A stretch of 64,000 bases of DNA. It comes from an uncultured Pelagibacteraceae bacterium (GTDB lineage Bacteria; Pseudomonadota; Alphaproteobacteria; Pelagibacterales; Pelagibacteraceae). A program made the translations under genes and the position numbers. The stretch spans positions 20,903 through 84,902 of the forward strand of contig CACEIC010000002.1 of assembly GCA_902559605.1 (NCBI GenBank), read 5' to 3'. A model generated the notes under the pieces. It was not told the origin of the DNA. It worked only from the letters and a program-made list of their open reading frames with translations, and did not search any database. Below, in pieces: positions 21,286 through 30,652 of the stretch; within the stretch, counting starts at the first letter, position 1, and every line of letters begins with the position of its first letter.

Positions 21286-21320
21286 GGGAATAGGATATGT
21301 TAGAAGACATAGCTATTCCT
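21286..21320 (+). other. Extended RNA hairpin downstream of csp
   Basis: GGGAATAG-GA-TATGT-TAGAAG-ACATA-G-CTATTCCT: 8 bp (one G-T) plus 5 bp stem. Confidence 0.5.
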
Positions 21321-21449
21321 GTGCAAAGCTTTTTCTTACTTGCATTTCAAAAAAAAAATGCTACTAACACAACAATGACTAAAAACGTAATTATTAAAAG
21401 AGAAACACACAGACATCATTTTCATGCTGGCTGCAAGCTAGCTATTTAA
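21297..21449 (+). promoter_or_regulatory. Candidate histidine leader peptide ORF (likely start ATG 21375; alternative in-frame ATG 21297)
   Basis: In-frame MTKNVIIKRETHRHHFHAGCKLAI*; four His codons in six (CAC AGA CAT CAT TTT CAT, 21408-21425), 50 nt upstream of tRNA-His-hisS-hisZ-hisG; hairpin GCTGGC-TGCAA-GCTAGC at its end. Confidence 0.6.
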
Positions 21450-21499
21450 CTATTTATAAATTTAATTTTATCCACATTTAGTATAAAACATCAGAAGGA

Positions 21500-21576
21500 G
21501 CACGGGTAGCTCAGTTGGTTAGAGCAGCGGTTTGTGGAACCGAAGGTCGACAGTTCGAATCTGTCCCCGTGTACCA
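21500..21576 (+). tRNA. tRNA-His(GTG), discriminator A73, no templated G-1
   Basis: GCACGGGTAGCTCAGTTGGTTAGAGCAGCGGTTTGTGGAACCGAAGGTCGACAGTTCGAATCTGTCCCCGTGTACCA; anticodon loop TTGTGGA. Confidence 0.95.
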
Positions 21577-21580
21577 AAAA

Positions 21581-23011
21581 ATGAATAAAGAAAAAAAATT
21601 GTCAGCCAAGAACCCCTCAGGTTTTGTTGATAGATACGGTAACGAATTAGCATTAAAAGAAAACTTAATTGCTAAGATTGAAGAAAATTTTTTAAAATTT
21701 GGTTTTTCAAAGCTAGAAACTCCAAGTTTTGAAATATCAGAAAACATAGGAAAATTTTTACCAGATGAGGATAGACCAAGCTCTGGTGTATTTGGTTTTC
21801 AAGAGGAAAATGATAGTTGGATATCATTACGTTATGATTTAACTGCACCATTAGCAAGATACGTGTCTCAAAATTATTTAAATATCTCAAATCCTTTTAA
21901 AAGATATCAAATCGGTAATGTATGGCGAAATGAGAAACCCGGACCTGGTAGATTTAGAGAGTTTACTCAAGCCGATTGTGATATTATTGGATCCAATAAT
22001 CCTTTAGCAGATGCTGAGATGTGTAATCTTTTAGCTGATACATTATATTTTTGTGGCTTAGAAAAGAATCAATATCAAATTAAGTTGAGTAATAGGAAAT
22101 TAATCCAGGGACTTATTGAAAATTTAAAAATTTCAGAAAGCAAACAACAACTTACTGTTTTAAGAGCTATTGATAAACTTGATAGAGTTGGAACTGATGG
22201 CGTTAAACAATTGCTTACAACGGGACGTGAAGACAAATCCGGTGATAAAACTATTGGAGCAAACCTCTCCGATAATCAAGCTGAAGAAATAGTTAGTTTT
22301 ATAAACATGAAATCCCTAGATGAAATTAAGTCAGCTATACCAAACAAATTAATTGAAGATGGTGTTGATGAAATAAATAAAGTATTAGATGGATTAAATT
22401 ATTCATCTAATTTTGATCAAATAATTTTTTCTCCAGAGGTTATTAGAGGACTTGAATATTATGATGGTCCAATATTTGAGGCAAATTTAACATTTAAAGT
22501 CAAAAATCAAAAAAACCAAGAGGTGGAGTTTGGCTCAGTTGGTGGAGGTGGAAGATACAATTCTTTGGTTTCAAGATTTAAAAAAGTAGACTTATCTGCA
22601 ACAGGAGTTTCCATAGGCCTTGATCGTTTGTTATACGCATTAGTTCAGTTAAATAAAATCGAGGTAAAAAATAATTCACCAATAATTATATGTGTTTTAG
22701 ATCAAAAATATCTCTCTAATTACTATGAATTGTTATCACAACTTAGAAATCAAAACATAAGATCTGAAGTTTATCTGGGAGATTCTGGTTTGAAATCTCA
22801 ATTAAAATATGCAGATAAAAGGAGCTCACCAGCTGTAATTCTTTGTGGAGATGATGAATTTAAAAATAATAAAATTACTATAAAAAAATTAGTCCCAAAT
22901 TTAGAAGAAACATCAAGAAATTTATCTAGAGAAGAATGGAAAAAATCTGAAAATACTCAAATTACATTTGACAAGGAGAACCTGATTGATGAAATCAAAA
23001 AACTTATCTGA
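21581..23011 (+). CDS. hisS: Histidyl-tRNA synthetase
   Basis: RYDLTAPLARYV, QIGNVWRNEKPGPGRFREFTQADCDIIG, GLEYYDGPIFE, GGGGRYNSLV; start 4 nt after tRNA-His CCA (upstream part of listed ORF lies inside the tRNA). Confidence 0.95.
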   Translation: MNKEKKLSAKNPSGFVDRYGNELALKENLIAKIEENFLKFGFSKLETPSFEISENIGKFLPDEDRPSSGVFGFQEENDSWISLRYDLTAPLARYVSQNYLNISNPFKRYQIGNVWRNEKPGPGRFREFTQADCDIIGSNNPLADAEMCNLLADTLYFCGLEKNQYQIKLSNRKLIQGLIENLKISESKQQLTVLRAIDKLDRVGTDGVKQLLTTGREDKSGDKTIGANLSDNQAEEIVSFINMKSLDEIKSAIPNKLIEDGVDEINKVLDGLNYSSNFDQIIFSPEVIRGLEYYDGPIFEANLTFKVKNQKNQEVEFGSVGGGGRYNSLVSRFKKVDLSATGVSIGLDRLLYALVQLNKIEVKNNSPIIICVLDQKYLSNYYELLSQLRNQNIRSEVYLGDSGLKSQLKYADKRSSPAVILCGDDEFKNNKITIKKLVPNLEETSRNLSREEWKKSENTQITFDKENLIDEIKKLI

Positions 23012-24041
23012 AAATATTTTAAAAGTAATTAAGTCAAACGGATATAAATATATTGATCTTGATACAGTTATTGACACTAATTTAATATTGGAAAGGTCAG
23101 GAGAAAATTTCAAAAGATTTATATTTTCTTTCAATGATCAATTAGGAAATGAAATTTGTTTAAGACCTGACTTAACAATTGCATCTTGTGTTAGATATTT
23201 GAAACAAAAAAAGAAAACTAGTGAAAAAATTTTCTATAGTGGTCAAGCATTTAGGAAAGGATTAAATAAAAAAGACTCTGTTATCAGAAATCAGATTGGT
23301 TTCGAAATATTGGGATCTTTTACTGAAAAAAAAGATGATAAAAAAATAATAGAAACTTCACTTAAAGCATTATCAAAAATTAAATATAAAAGTGGATATT
23401 TAGTAATAGGTAACATAGAAATTTTTAGGCTTTTGTTAGATAAATTGGATTGTCCAGCAAGATGGAAGTTAAGATTACAACGTCATTTTTGGAGAGAAAA
23501 ATATTTTAATGATTTATTGAAAAGATTGGAGACTAATTCTGATATCGACCCAACAATTGTCGAAATAGATAAAAAAAAATATTCTAAAATGATTAATGGA
23601 AATAAAAAAAAAGAAGTTGCTGGAAGATCAATAGAAGAAATATTGTTAAGATTTGATAGTAAAATTAAAGATCCAAGAAGAACAAAAAAAGGTAGTAATG
23701 TTGTAAAAATTTTAAAAGAGTACTTAAGAATTGAATGTCCTATTAATCAAGCATCTAAAAAGTTAAATTTATTTTTTAAAAAAAATAAAATTAATCTTAG
23801 AGTTCAGGATGATTATTTCCCAATAACTAAAAATAAAATTAATAAATTAAATGTTAGTTTCAATTCTTCTTTTGGAAGACATCTCGAATATTACACTGGT
23901 TTGGTATTCAAGATTGATATTAAATTAAAGTCTGAGAAGTTAAATATTAGAGGTGGTAGATACGATTCTTTAATTAAAGATCTTGGATTTAAAAAAAATA
24001 TACCAGCTGTTGGAGCAGCTATTAACTTAGAGAAATTATGA
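22989..24041 (+). CDS. hisZ: ATP phosphoribosyltransferase regulatory subunit
   Basis: Class II HisRS-like paralogue (LRPDLTIASCVRYL, YYTGLVFKID, RGGRYDSLI) between hisS and hisG. Confidence 0.9.
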   Translation: MKSKNLSENILKVIKSNGYKYIDLDTVIDTNLILERSGENFKRFIFSFNDQLGNEICLRPDLTIASCVRYLKQKKKTSEKIFYSGQAFRKGLNKKDSVIRNQIGFEILGSFTEKKDDKKIIETSLKALSKIKYKSGYLVIGNIEIFRLLLDKLDCPARWKLRLQRHFWREKYFNDLLKRLETNSDIDPTIVEIDKKKYSKMINGNKKKEVAGRSIEEILLRFDSKIKDPRRTKKGSNVVKILKEYLRIECPINQASKKLNLFFKKNKINLRVQDDYFPITKNKINKLNVSFNSSFGRHLEYYTGLVFKIDIKLKSEKLNIRGGRYDSLIKDLGFKKNIPAVGAAINLEKL

Positions 24042-24721
24042 GTAATAGCATCTTAAAAATTGGAATTCCAAGTAAGGGACGTTTGCGATCAGGAGTTTTA
24101 AATATTTTTAAAAGAAAAAAATTAAAAATTCTTTCTGAAAGAGGTGAGAGGGACTTATTTGGATTTATTAAAGGAGAAAAAAATATTACTATTAATTATC
24201 TGCATGCTAGAGAAATAATAGAACGTCTTGCGGATGGATCTCTAGATATTGGCTTTTCTGGATATGATTTATTAATGGAAAGCGAAATTAACATTCAAAA
24301 AAAAGTGATTGTAAAAAAAAAGTACGATTTTGGAGAAGCTAAATTAGTAGTTGCAATCCCAGATGATTGGATAGATGTACAGACAATGCCTGATCTTGAA
24401 GAAATAGCTTTTGAATTTAAAGAAAAAAAAAAAAATAGATTACGTATAGCTACAAAATACCCAAATTTAACAAGAGAATTTATGTTCTCCAGAGGAGTTA
24501 CTCAATTTAAATTGGTGAAGAGCCTTGGTGCAACAGAGATATATCCATTTACCAGATCATCTGAAATAATAACCGATATAACTTCAACCGGAGCAACTTT
24601 AAAAGCTAATAAATTAAGGATATTAAAAGATGGAATAATTCTTAATTCTCAGGCTTGTTTAATGACATCAAAAAAAAATAGAGAGATAAAAAATCTTAAA
24701 AGTGTTTTAAATAAACTTTAA
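24038..24721 (+). CDS. hisG: ATP phosphoribosyltransferase catalytic subunit (short form)
   Basis: GIPSKGRLRSGVL, ERLADGSLDIGFSGYDLL, ITSTGATLKANKLRIL. Confidence 0.95.
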   Translation: MSNSILKIGIPSKGRLRSGVLNIFKRKKLKILSERGERDLFGFIKGEKNITINYLHAREIIERLADGSLDIGFSGYDLLMESEINIQKKVIVKKKYDFGEAKLVVAIPDDWIDVQTMPDLEEIAFEFKEKKKNRLRIATKYPNLTREFMFSRGVTQFKLVKSLGATEIYPFTRSSEIITDITSTGATLKANKLRILKDGIILNSQACLMTSKKNREIKNLKSVLNKL

Positions 24722-24751
24722 ATATCATTAAGTAAGTGTAACATACGAATC

Positions 24752-25849
24752 ATGGATACAATTTTAATTATTATTTTAGCTTTAATATTGATTGCTACTT
24801 TGGCTATCCTTTATTTAAATATTAAATCGAATGTAACAAAAGAAGATACAAACAAAGAAGCTGACGAAATTGCAAAATTAAATGCAGAAATAGTTAAATT
24901 AAAAGATAGTTTAAATACTACTATTAATTCTTCTTTAAATTCCATGTCTACGTCATTTAATAATCTTTCAACTGGCGTTACAAAAGACATGACAGCAGCT
25001 CTAACAAAAGTTGATGAAAAAGTTGCAGCTTTTAATTCCCAAGTTGAAAATTTAAACGAAAGTCAAAAAGGTATAAATAAAATCTTAGCTGGAGTTAAAA
25101 AGTATGGAACTTTAGCAGAGTTCAGTCTGGGCTCACTCATTAAGGATTTGCTGCCTTCTTCGCAGTATCTTTCAAACGTAAAAATGAAGGAGGAAACTGG
25201 TGAAAACGTTGAATTTGCTATTAAACTCCAAGAAGGTGTATTGGTTCCGGTTGATAGCCATTTTCCTGTTGAGAGATTTAAAGCTATTCAAGATGCACAT
25301 CAAGAAGACGATAAAAAAGCTATTGCGGATGCAAGAACTAAACTTGCAAAAGCTTTCAAAGAAAAAGCTAAGAGTGTAAATGAAAAATATATTGTTCCAC
25401 CTAAAACTACTGATTTTGCAATTGTATATGCACCAACTGAGAGTTTGTTTTTAGAGATAGCTAATTACCAAGACCCAAATACTAAGGAATTATTGAGCCA
25501 AGAATTAATGAAAAAATATAAAGTAACTATTATGGGACCAAATAATTTATCTGGATATTTACAATCATTACACATGGGTTTTCAAACATTAAAAGTTCAA
25601 AAACATGCAACAGAAATATATGATCATTTAAAAACAATAAGCACAAGATTTACAAAACATTTTGATGGAATTGTTAATCTCAGAAAAAAATTAGAAGAGG
25701 CAATGACAGCTGTTGATAAATTTGGAACGGATGCAAGATCTATTAAAAGAACATTAGAAAATATAAAAGATCCAGAGCAAATTGAAAAGGCTATTGAAAC
25801 AGAAAATGTTGAAAAGTTTGAGGATATTCCAAGACAAGCAAACAATTAA
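24752..25849 (+). CDS. rmuC: DNA recombination protein RmuC
   Basis: N-terminal TM, coiled coil, RmuC core VPVDSHFPVERFKAI...YIVPPKTTDFAIVYAPTESLFLEI. Confidence 0.93.
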   Translation: MDTILIIILALILIATLAILYLNIKSNVTKEDTNKEADEIAKLNAEIVKLKDSLNTTINSSLNSMSTSFNNLSTGVTKDMTAALTKVDEKVAAFNSQVENLNESQKGINKILAGVKKYGTLAEFSLGSLIKDLLPSSQYLSNVKMKEETGENVEFAIKLQEGVLVPVDSHFPVERFKAIQDAHQEDDKKAIADARTKLAKAFKEKAKSVNEKYIVPPKTTDFAIVYAPTESLFLEIANYQDPNTKELLSQELMKKYKVTIMGPNNLSGYLQSLHMGFQTLKVQKHATEIYDHLKTISTRFTKHFDGIVNLRKKLEEAMTAVDKFGTDARSIKRTLENIKDPEQIEKAIETENVEKFEDIPRQANN

Positions 25850-25872
25850 TTTAATTCTAAAACAAAAATTTA

Positions 25873-26559
25873 ATGAAATGGAATAATAAATTTAATTATC
25901 CCAAGACTTCAAGATCAATTGAAGATGGATACAGAAAATATTTATTAGGGGAGTATAAACTACCAAGTGTTACTACAATTCTAGGGGCCACAAAGTCAGA
26001 AGAAGAGAAGGCAGCCCTTGCAAATTGGAAAGAGAGGGTAGGAATTAAGGAAGCAAATAGAATTAAAACTGAAGCTTCATCAAGAGGTACTTCTATGCAC
26101 TCTTATATTGAGGATTACTTAAGAGGGAGAATTAACGAGAGTTTTTTTGAGAGTAATGAGCAATACAAAAATATGGCTAAAGAAATTATTCAAAAAGGAA
26201 TTACTGGAAGACTAAATGAAGTATATGGCATGGAAGAAACATTATACTATCCAGATCAATATGCCGGTACAGCTGATATGATAGCAGTTTATGAAGGTAG
26301 AGATGTTATTGTAGATTTTAAACAAGCTAATAAACCAAAAAAAACAGATTATATTCAAGACTACTTTTTACAATTAGGAGCTTATACTTTAGCTCATGAC
26401 GTTGTTCACGGAACTAAAATGAAAGCAGGAATAATATTATTATGTACTAAAGATATTTTGTTCCAAGAATTTAAAATTGAGGGAGCAGAATTAGAAATGT
26501 ATCAAAATTTATTTTTAGGAAGGGTTAAAAAGTTTTACGAATTGAATAATATATCTTGA
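25873..26559 (+). CDS. PD-(D/E)XK nuclease (phage/MGME1-like exonuclease)
   Basis: RGTSMHSYIEDYL, YAGTADMIAVYEGRDVIVDFKQANKPK (D...DxK), FLQLGAYTLAH (QxxxY). Confidence 0.82.
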   Translation: MKWNNKFNYPKTSRSIEDGYRKYLLGEYKLPSVTTILGATKSEEEKAALANWKERVGIKEANRIKTEASSRGTSMHSYIEDYLRGRINESFFESNEQYKNMAKEIIQKGITGRLNEVYGMEETLYYPDQYAGTADMIAVYEGRDVIVDFKQANKPKKTDYIQDYFLQLGAYTLAHDVVHGTKMKAGIILLCTKDILFQEFKIEGAELEMYQNLFLGRVKKFYELNNIS

Positions 26560-26683
26560 CTTTACTTAACCTATCCATAAAAGAGTTATTAATACCTGAG
26601 CTAATCGTTTATATGCTAATGGTAAAGTCTTTAAAAAACTTTCCAAAAACCAATAAAATATTAGCTAATTTGAGGATAAAATT

Positions 26684-28117
26684 ATGAATCTAGCAATTTG
26701 GGACATAGAATCATCTAGTGCAAGCACAGACTTTGGGAGCATTATTGAAATTGGCGGAGTTTTAGTTGATGAGAATTTTAAAGAGAAAGACAGATTTAAT
26801 TTAAGATGCAGCTTGCCTGAAGGAGAAATCTTTCAAGCCATGGCACTTATTGTAAATAAAACATCAATAAAGCAATTAACACAAACTAATCTTTCTCATT
26901 ATCAAATGTTAGCAGAAGTTGAAAAAATATTTAAAAAATGGAGCCCCGCTGTATTTCTTGGTTGGTCTAATATTGGATTTGACGATGAAATGATAAGAAA
27001 AGAGTTTTTTAAAGGGATTAGATATCCATATCTTACAAATGCTGCTCCCAATAAAAGACATGATGGCATTAATATTGCTCGTGCAGCTTATGCAATTGAC
27101 CCTTCAATTTTAGAAGTAGAATTTAACGAAAAAAATAATGCAGTATTTAAATTAGAATCGTTAGCTAGAATGCAAGGTATTGATTCAACTGACGCCCATA
27201 GTGCATTAAGTGATAGTATAATGACAGCTAAAGTTTTAAATATAGTCAAAAAAAAACAGCCAGAGACTTGGGAATCTTTTTTTAAAACTGCAAATAAATC
27301 TGATACCGAAACTATAATTAAAAAAGGAGAAATTATTACCTTAAATGAGTATTATTATGGTAAATCCAGACTTCATTTAGTTGCACCTCTTCATCAAAAA
27401 TATTGTATGCATCCAATATATGCTGGTTGGTATTATGCGTTCGACTTAAGGATTGATATAGAACCTTTACTAAATTTATCAATTAATGAGCTTAAGGTTG
27501 AAATGAAAAAGTCTCCTAAATTTTTAAGAACTATTAGATCTAACAAGGCTCCAATTATTGTAGATGCAAAATATGGTATGCAAGCAGAACCTTATAGTGC
27601 CATGGATAAGTCATTAATTAATAAAAGAGCAGATATCGTTAAAAATAATGAGAAATTTTCTCAAAATATCCTTCATGCATTAAGAGAAGTAGCTGAAGAA
27701 AAAGAACAGTCTAAAACACAAGAAGATATATATGCTGAAGAAAGTATTTATACTAAATTTACATCAAACAAAGATACTGCTTTATTTCCTGCTTGGCATG
27801 CAGCATCATGGAAAGATAAACTTAAATTATTAGATAAATTTGATGATGATCGTTTAGTAGGTTTTGGAAAAAAAATCATATATCAAGAGGCACCGGAAGT
27901 TCTTCCAGAGAATATGTTTAAATCAATAAAAAGAGAAATTGCCAAACGTATTTTGAGTGAAAAAAAAGAAAAATGGTGGACGATCCCTACGCTTTATACA
28001 GAAATTGATACACTTCGAGAAAAATATACTAATGAGAATGACAATGAAAAGCTTGCATTATTAGATGAATTTAATGAATACGCAATGTCAATACAAAAAA
28101 AGTATGAAAATGTTTGA
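26684..28117 (+). CDS. sbcB: Exodeoxyribonuclease I
   Basis: DEDDh exonuclease: IWDIESSSASTDFGSIIEIGGVL, FLGWSNIGFDDEMIRKEFF, TDAHSALSDSIMTAKVL; ExoI C-terminal region. Confidence 0.88.
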   Translation: MNLAIWDIESSSASTDFGSIIEIGGVLVDENFKEKDRFNLRCSLPEGEIFQAMALIVNKTSIKQLTQTNLSHYQMLAEVEKIFKKWSPAVFLGWSNIGFDDEMIRKEFFKGIRYPYLTNAAPNKRHDGINIARAAYAIDPSILEVEFNEKNNAVFKLESLARMQGIDSTDAHSALSDSIMTAKVLNIVKKKQPETWESFFKTANKSDTETIIKKGEIITLNEYYYGKSRLHLVAPLHQKYCMHPIYAGWYYAFDLRIDIEPLLNLSINELKVEMKKSPKFLRTIRSNKAPIIVDAKYGMQAEPYSAMDKSLINKRADIVKNNEKFSQNILHALREVAEEKEQSKTQEDIYAEESIYTKFTSNKDTALFPAWHAASWKDKLKLLDKFDDDRLVGFGKKIIYQEAPEVLPENMFKSIKREIAKRILSEKKEKWWTIPTLYTEIDTLREKYTNENDNEKLALLDEFNEYAMSIQKKYENV

Positions 28118-28183
28118 TGTGGATAATTTTAACATTTCTTTTTTAACTATTGATAAAAAAATTTTAATTTATATATAAACCTA

Positions 28184-28504
28184 ATGGCAACATTAAAAGT
28201 TACAGACGAAATATTTGAAGAACAAGTTTTAAAGAACGAAAAACCAGTTTTAGTAGATTTTTGGGCTGAATGGTGTGGACCTTGTAAAATGGTTGGACCA
28301 ATTTTAGAGGAAATCTCGGAGGAGATGGCAAATGATATTGTCATTGCAAAACATGACATAGACTCAGAGCCTAACATGCCTACAAAGTATGGTGTTCGTG
28401 GAATTCCTACAATGCTTTTATTTAAAGGTGGTGAATTAAAAGCAACTAAAGTTGGAGCTACACCAAAGAGCGATATTGTTGCTTTTATAAAAGAAAATAT
28501 TTAA
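28184..28504 (+). CDS. trxA: Thioredoxin
   Basis: VDFWAEWCGPCKMVGPILEE. Confidence 0.96.
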   Translation: MATLKVTDEIFEEQVLKNEKPVLVDFWAEWCGPCKMVGPILEEISEEMANDIVIAKHDIDSEPNMPTKYGVRGIPTMLLFKGGELKATKVGATPKSDIVAFIKENI

Positions 28505-29781
28505 TTCAAATTAAGTAGCTCACCAGCAAGATACAAAGAACCAGTTATCATTATCAAATCGTCTTTCTCTGGATTTAGGGATATAAGAGCTTCTTGAATA
28601 GATTTTTTGTAACTAACATTAGGATATTTATTTAATTTTTCCTTTAAATCTATTCCTTTGATAGCATTCGGTTGGTTAGGAATATCAATTGTTGTTATGG
28701 AAGATATATTATTAAATTTGCTTAAATATTCTTCGTGATCTTTGTTGGACATCATTCCAAGAATTAAGTGCTTTTTACAATCTTGAGTGTTTAAATATTC
28801 ATTAAGAGCTTTTGCTCCTAAAGAATTATGAGAGCCATCTAAATATAATTTATTATTCTTACAAATATCTTTAAGCTTTCCAGATTTAATTTCTTGTAGT
28901 CTCGCTATACTTTTTATCTTAGTAACGCCTTCTTTAATATTTTCATCTTTTACCCCCACCTGTAAATTTCTTACTGTAGCAATAGCAGTCGCACAATTAT
29001 CAATTTGAAAATTACCTAAAAGATTTGGTTTTGGTAATTTTAAACCACCATATTCATCTTCGTAATAAATAAAACCATTCTCATTTAATGAATAATTGAA
29101 ATCATCTTTATAAATGATTTTTTTTGATAAATTATTATTAATTGTTTTTTTTATTAAATTTAAAGTTTCATCTGAGCTTTGTTTACTAACTACTATAGTA
29201 GAATTTAGTAGGGATGAGGTTTTTTCATAAACAATTTTTTTAATATTTTGCTCGTTTTTTGGTAACCAATCTAGATGATCTAATCCTATTGAAGTAACAA
29301 TACTAGACAAATTTGCATCAATAATATTTGTTGCATCATATCTATGAAATAGACCACTTTCTATAATATTTATTTTGTCTTTAAATTTACTTGCATGATA
29401 AAAATAGGATGCAGTTAATATTTCGAAATAAGTTATTTGTTCACCATTATTAATATTTTCTACTTCTATTAATAAATTAGATAAGTCATCGTCAGATATT
29501 TCTAAGTCGTTAAAAATATATCTTTCATTAATTTTTTGAATATGTGGGCTAGTATAAATATTACAATTTATATTTGCAGTTTTTAAAATTGATCTTACTA
29601 CTTGTATAGTTGAATACTTACCATTTGTACCAACGACTGATATATATTTTAATTTTTTTTGTGGATCACCTAATTTTTTGCAAAGGTTCTTAACTCTGTC
29701 TAGACTTAGATCAATTTCTTTAGGATGCAGCTTTTGCAAGCGGTTCAATATTGTCTGAAGTTTCATTTGTTTGCTTTTCAT
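28501..29781 (-). CDS. folC: Folylpolyglutamate/dihydrofolate synthase
   Basis: LQKLHPKEIDLSLDRV, VVGTNGKYST, TSIGLDHLDWL, DGSHN motifs; beside accD. Confidence 0.92.
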   Translation of the reverse strand: MKSKQMKLQTILNRLQKLHPKEIDLSLDRVKNLCKKLGDPQKKLKYISVVGTNGKYSTIQVVRSILKTANINCNIYTSPHIQKINERYIFNDLEISDDDLSNLLIEVENINNGEQITYFEILTASYFYHASKFKDKINIIESGLFHRYDATNIIDANLSSIVTSIGLDHLDWLPKNEQNIKKIVYEKTSSLLNSTIVVSKQSSDETLNLIKKTINNNLSKKIIYKDDFNYSLNENGFIYYEDEYGGLKLPKPNLLGNFQIDNCATAIATVRNLQVGVKDENIKEGVTKIKSIARLQEIKSGKLKDICKNNKLYLDGSHNSLGAKALNEYLNTQDCKKHLILGMMSNKDHEEYLSKFNNISSITTIDIPNQPNAIKGIDLKEKLNKYPNVSYKKSIQEALISLNPEKDDLIMITGSLYLAGELLNLN

Positions 29782-30652
29782 TTACCGCGTTATCTTTTTT
29801 TAACAATATTGATAATAATAAGCTTATTTCTGTTTTTAAATCTTTTCGTTCAACAATTCTGTCTACAAATCCATGCTTTTCTACAAATTCAGATGTTTGA
29901 AAGTCAGAACTAAGCTCTTCCTTGACTGTTGCTTGTATAACTCTTTTTCCTGCAAAGGCTATCAAACAACCTGGTTCAGCAAAATGAATATCTCCTAACA
30001 TTGCAAATGATGCTGTAATACCACCAGCGGTAGGATCGGTAAAACAAACTAAATAAGGAAGATTATTTTTTTTAAGTTCATTAACAGCAAGTGTAGTTCT
30101 TGTCATATTTGCAAGTGCAATAGGAGATTCAAACATTCTTTGTCCACCACCACAAGGAAAGAAAACAAATGGTGTTTGATTATCAATAGCGTGTTGAACA
30201 CCATAAATAATTGCTTCACCTTCTGCAGCCCCAACAGAACCACCAATAAACTCAAAATTTATCGCTCCGGCCGTCACTTCGACTCCATTTATCCTTCCTT
30301 TAGCAATCATCACAGCTGAATTTTGATTAGTTTTCTTTCGTGCAGATTTTAATCGATCTTTATAAGATTTGGTATCTACCCATCCAAGGGGATCTTCTGC
30401 AGGAATTGGAGTATCAAGTATTTCGTAAGTATTTCTTCCAAAAATAATGTCAAATCTTTGTCGGCAATTAATTCTATGATGTTTTCCACAGGAGTTGCAA
30501 ACCCATAAATTTTCTTCGAGATCTTTTTTTAATATTGGGCCTTTGCAACAACTAGTCCAGTCTGAGTTTGCTATATCTTCTTTTGATGGTCTTTTTTTTA
30601 AAACTTTCTTTATTTTTTCACCAAAACTTAAAGCTTTTGTAATCCAGTTCAT
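29720..30652 (-). CDS. accD: Acetyl-CoA carboxylase carboxyltransferase subunit beta
   Basis: Zn ribbon CCKGPILKKDLEENLWVCNSCGKHHR; GGSVGAAEGEAI; PCGGGQRMFE. Confidence 0.96.
   Translation of the reverse strand: MNWITKALSFGEKIKKVLKKRPSKEDIANSDWTSCCKGPILKKDLEENLWVCNSCGKHHRINCRQRFDIIFGRNTYEILDTPIPAEDPLGWVDTKSYKDRLKSARKKTNQNSAVMIAKGRINGVEVTAGAINFEFIGGSVGAAEGEAIIYGVQHAIDNQTPFVFFPCGGGQRMFESPIALANMTRTTLAVNELKKNNLPYLVCFTDPTAGGITASFAMLGDIHFAEPGCLIAFAGKRVIQATVKEELSSDFQTSEFVEKHGFVDRIVERKDLKTEISLLLSILLKKDNAVNEKQTNETSDNIEPLAKAAS

Noticed and set aside
21515-21580. N-terminal extension of the hisS ORF
   Set aside because: It is translation through the tRNA-His gene; real start is ATG 21581.
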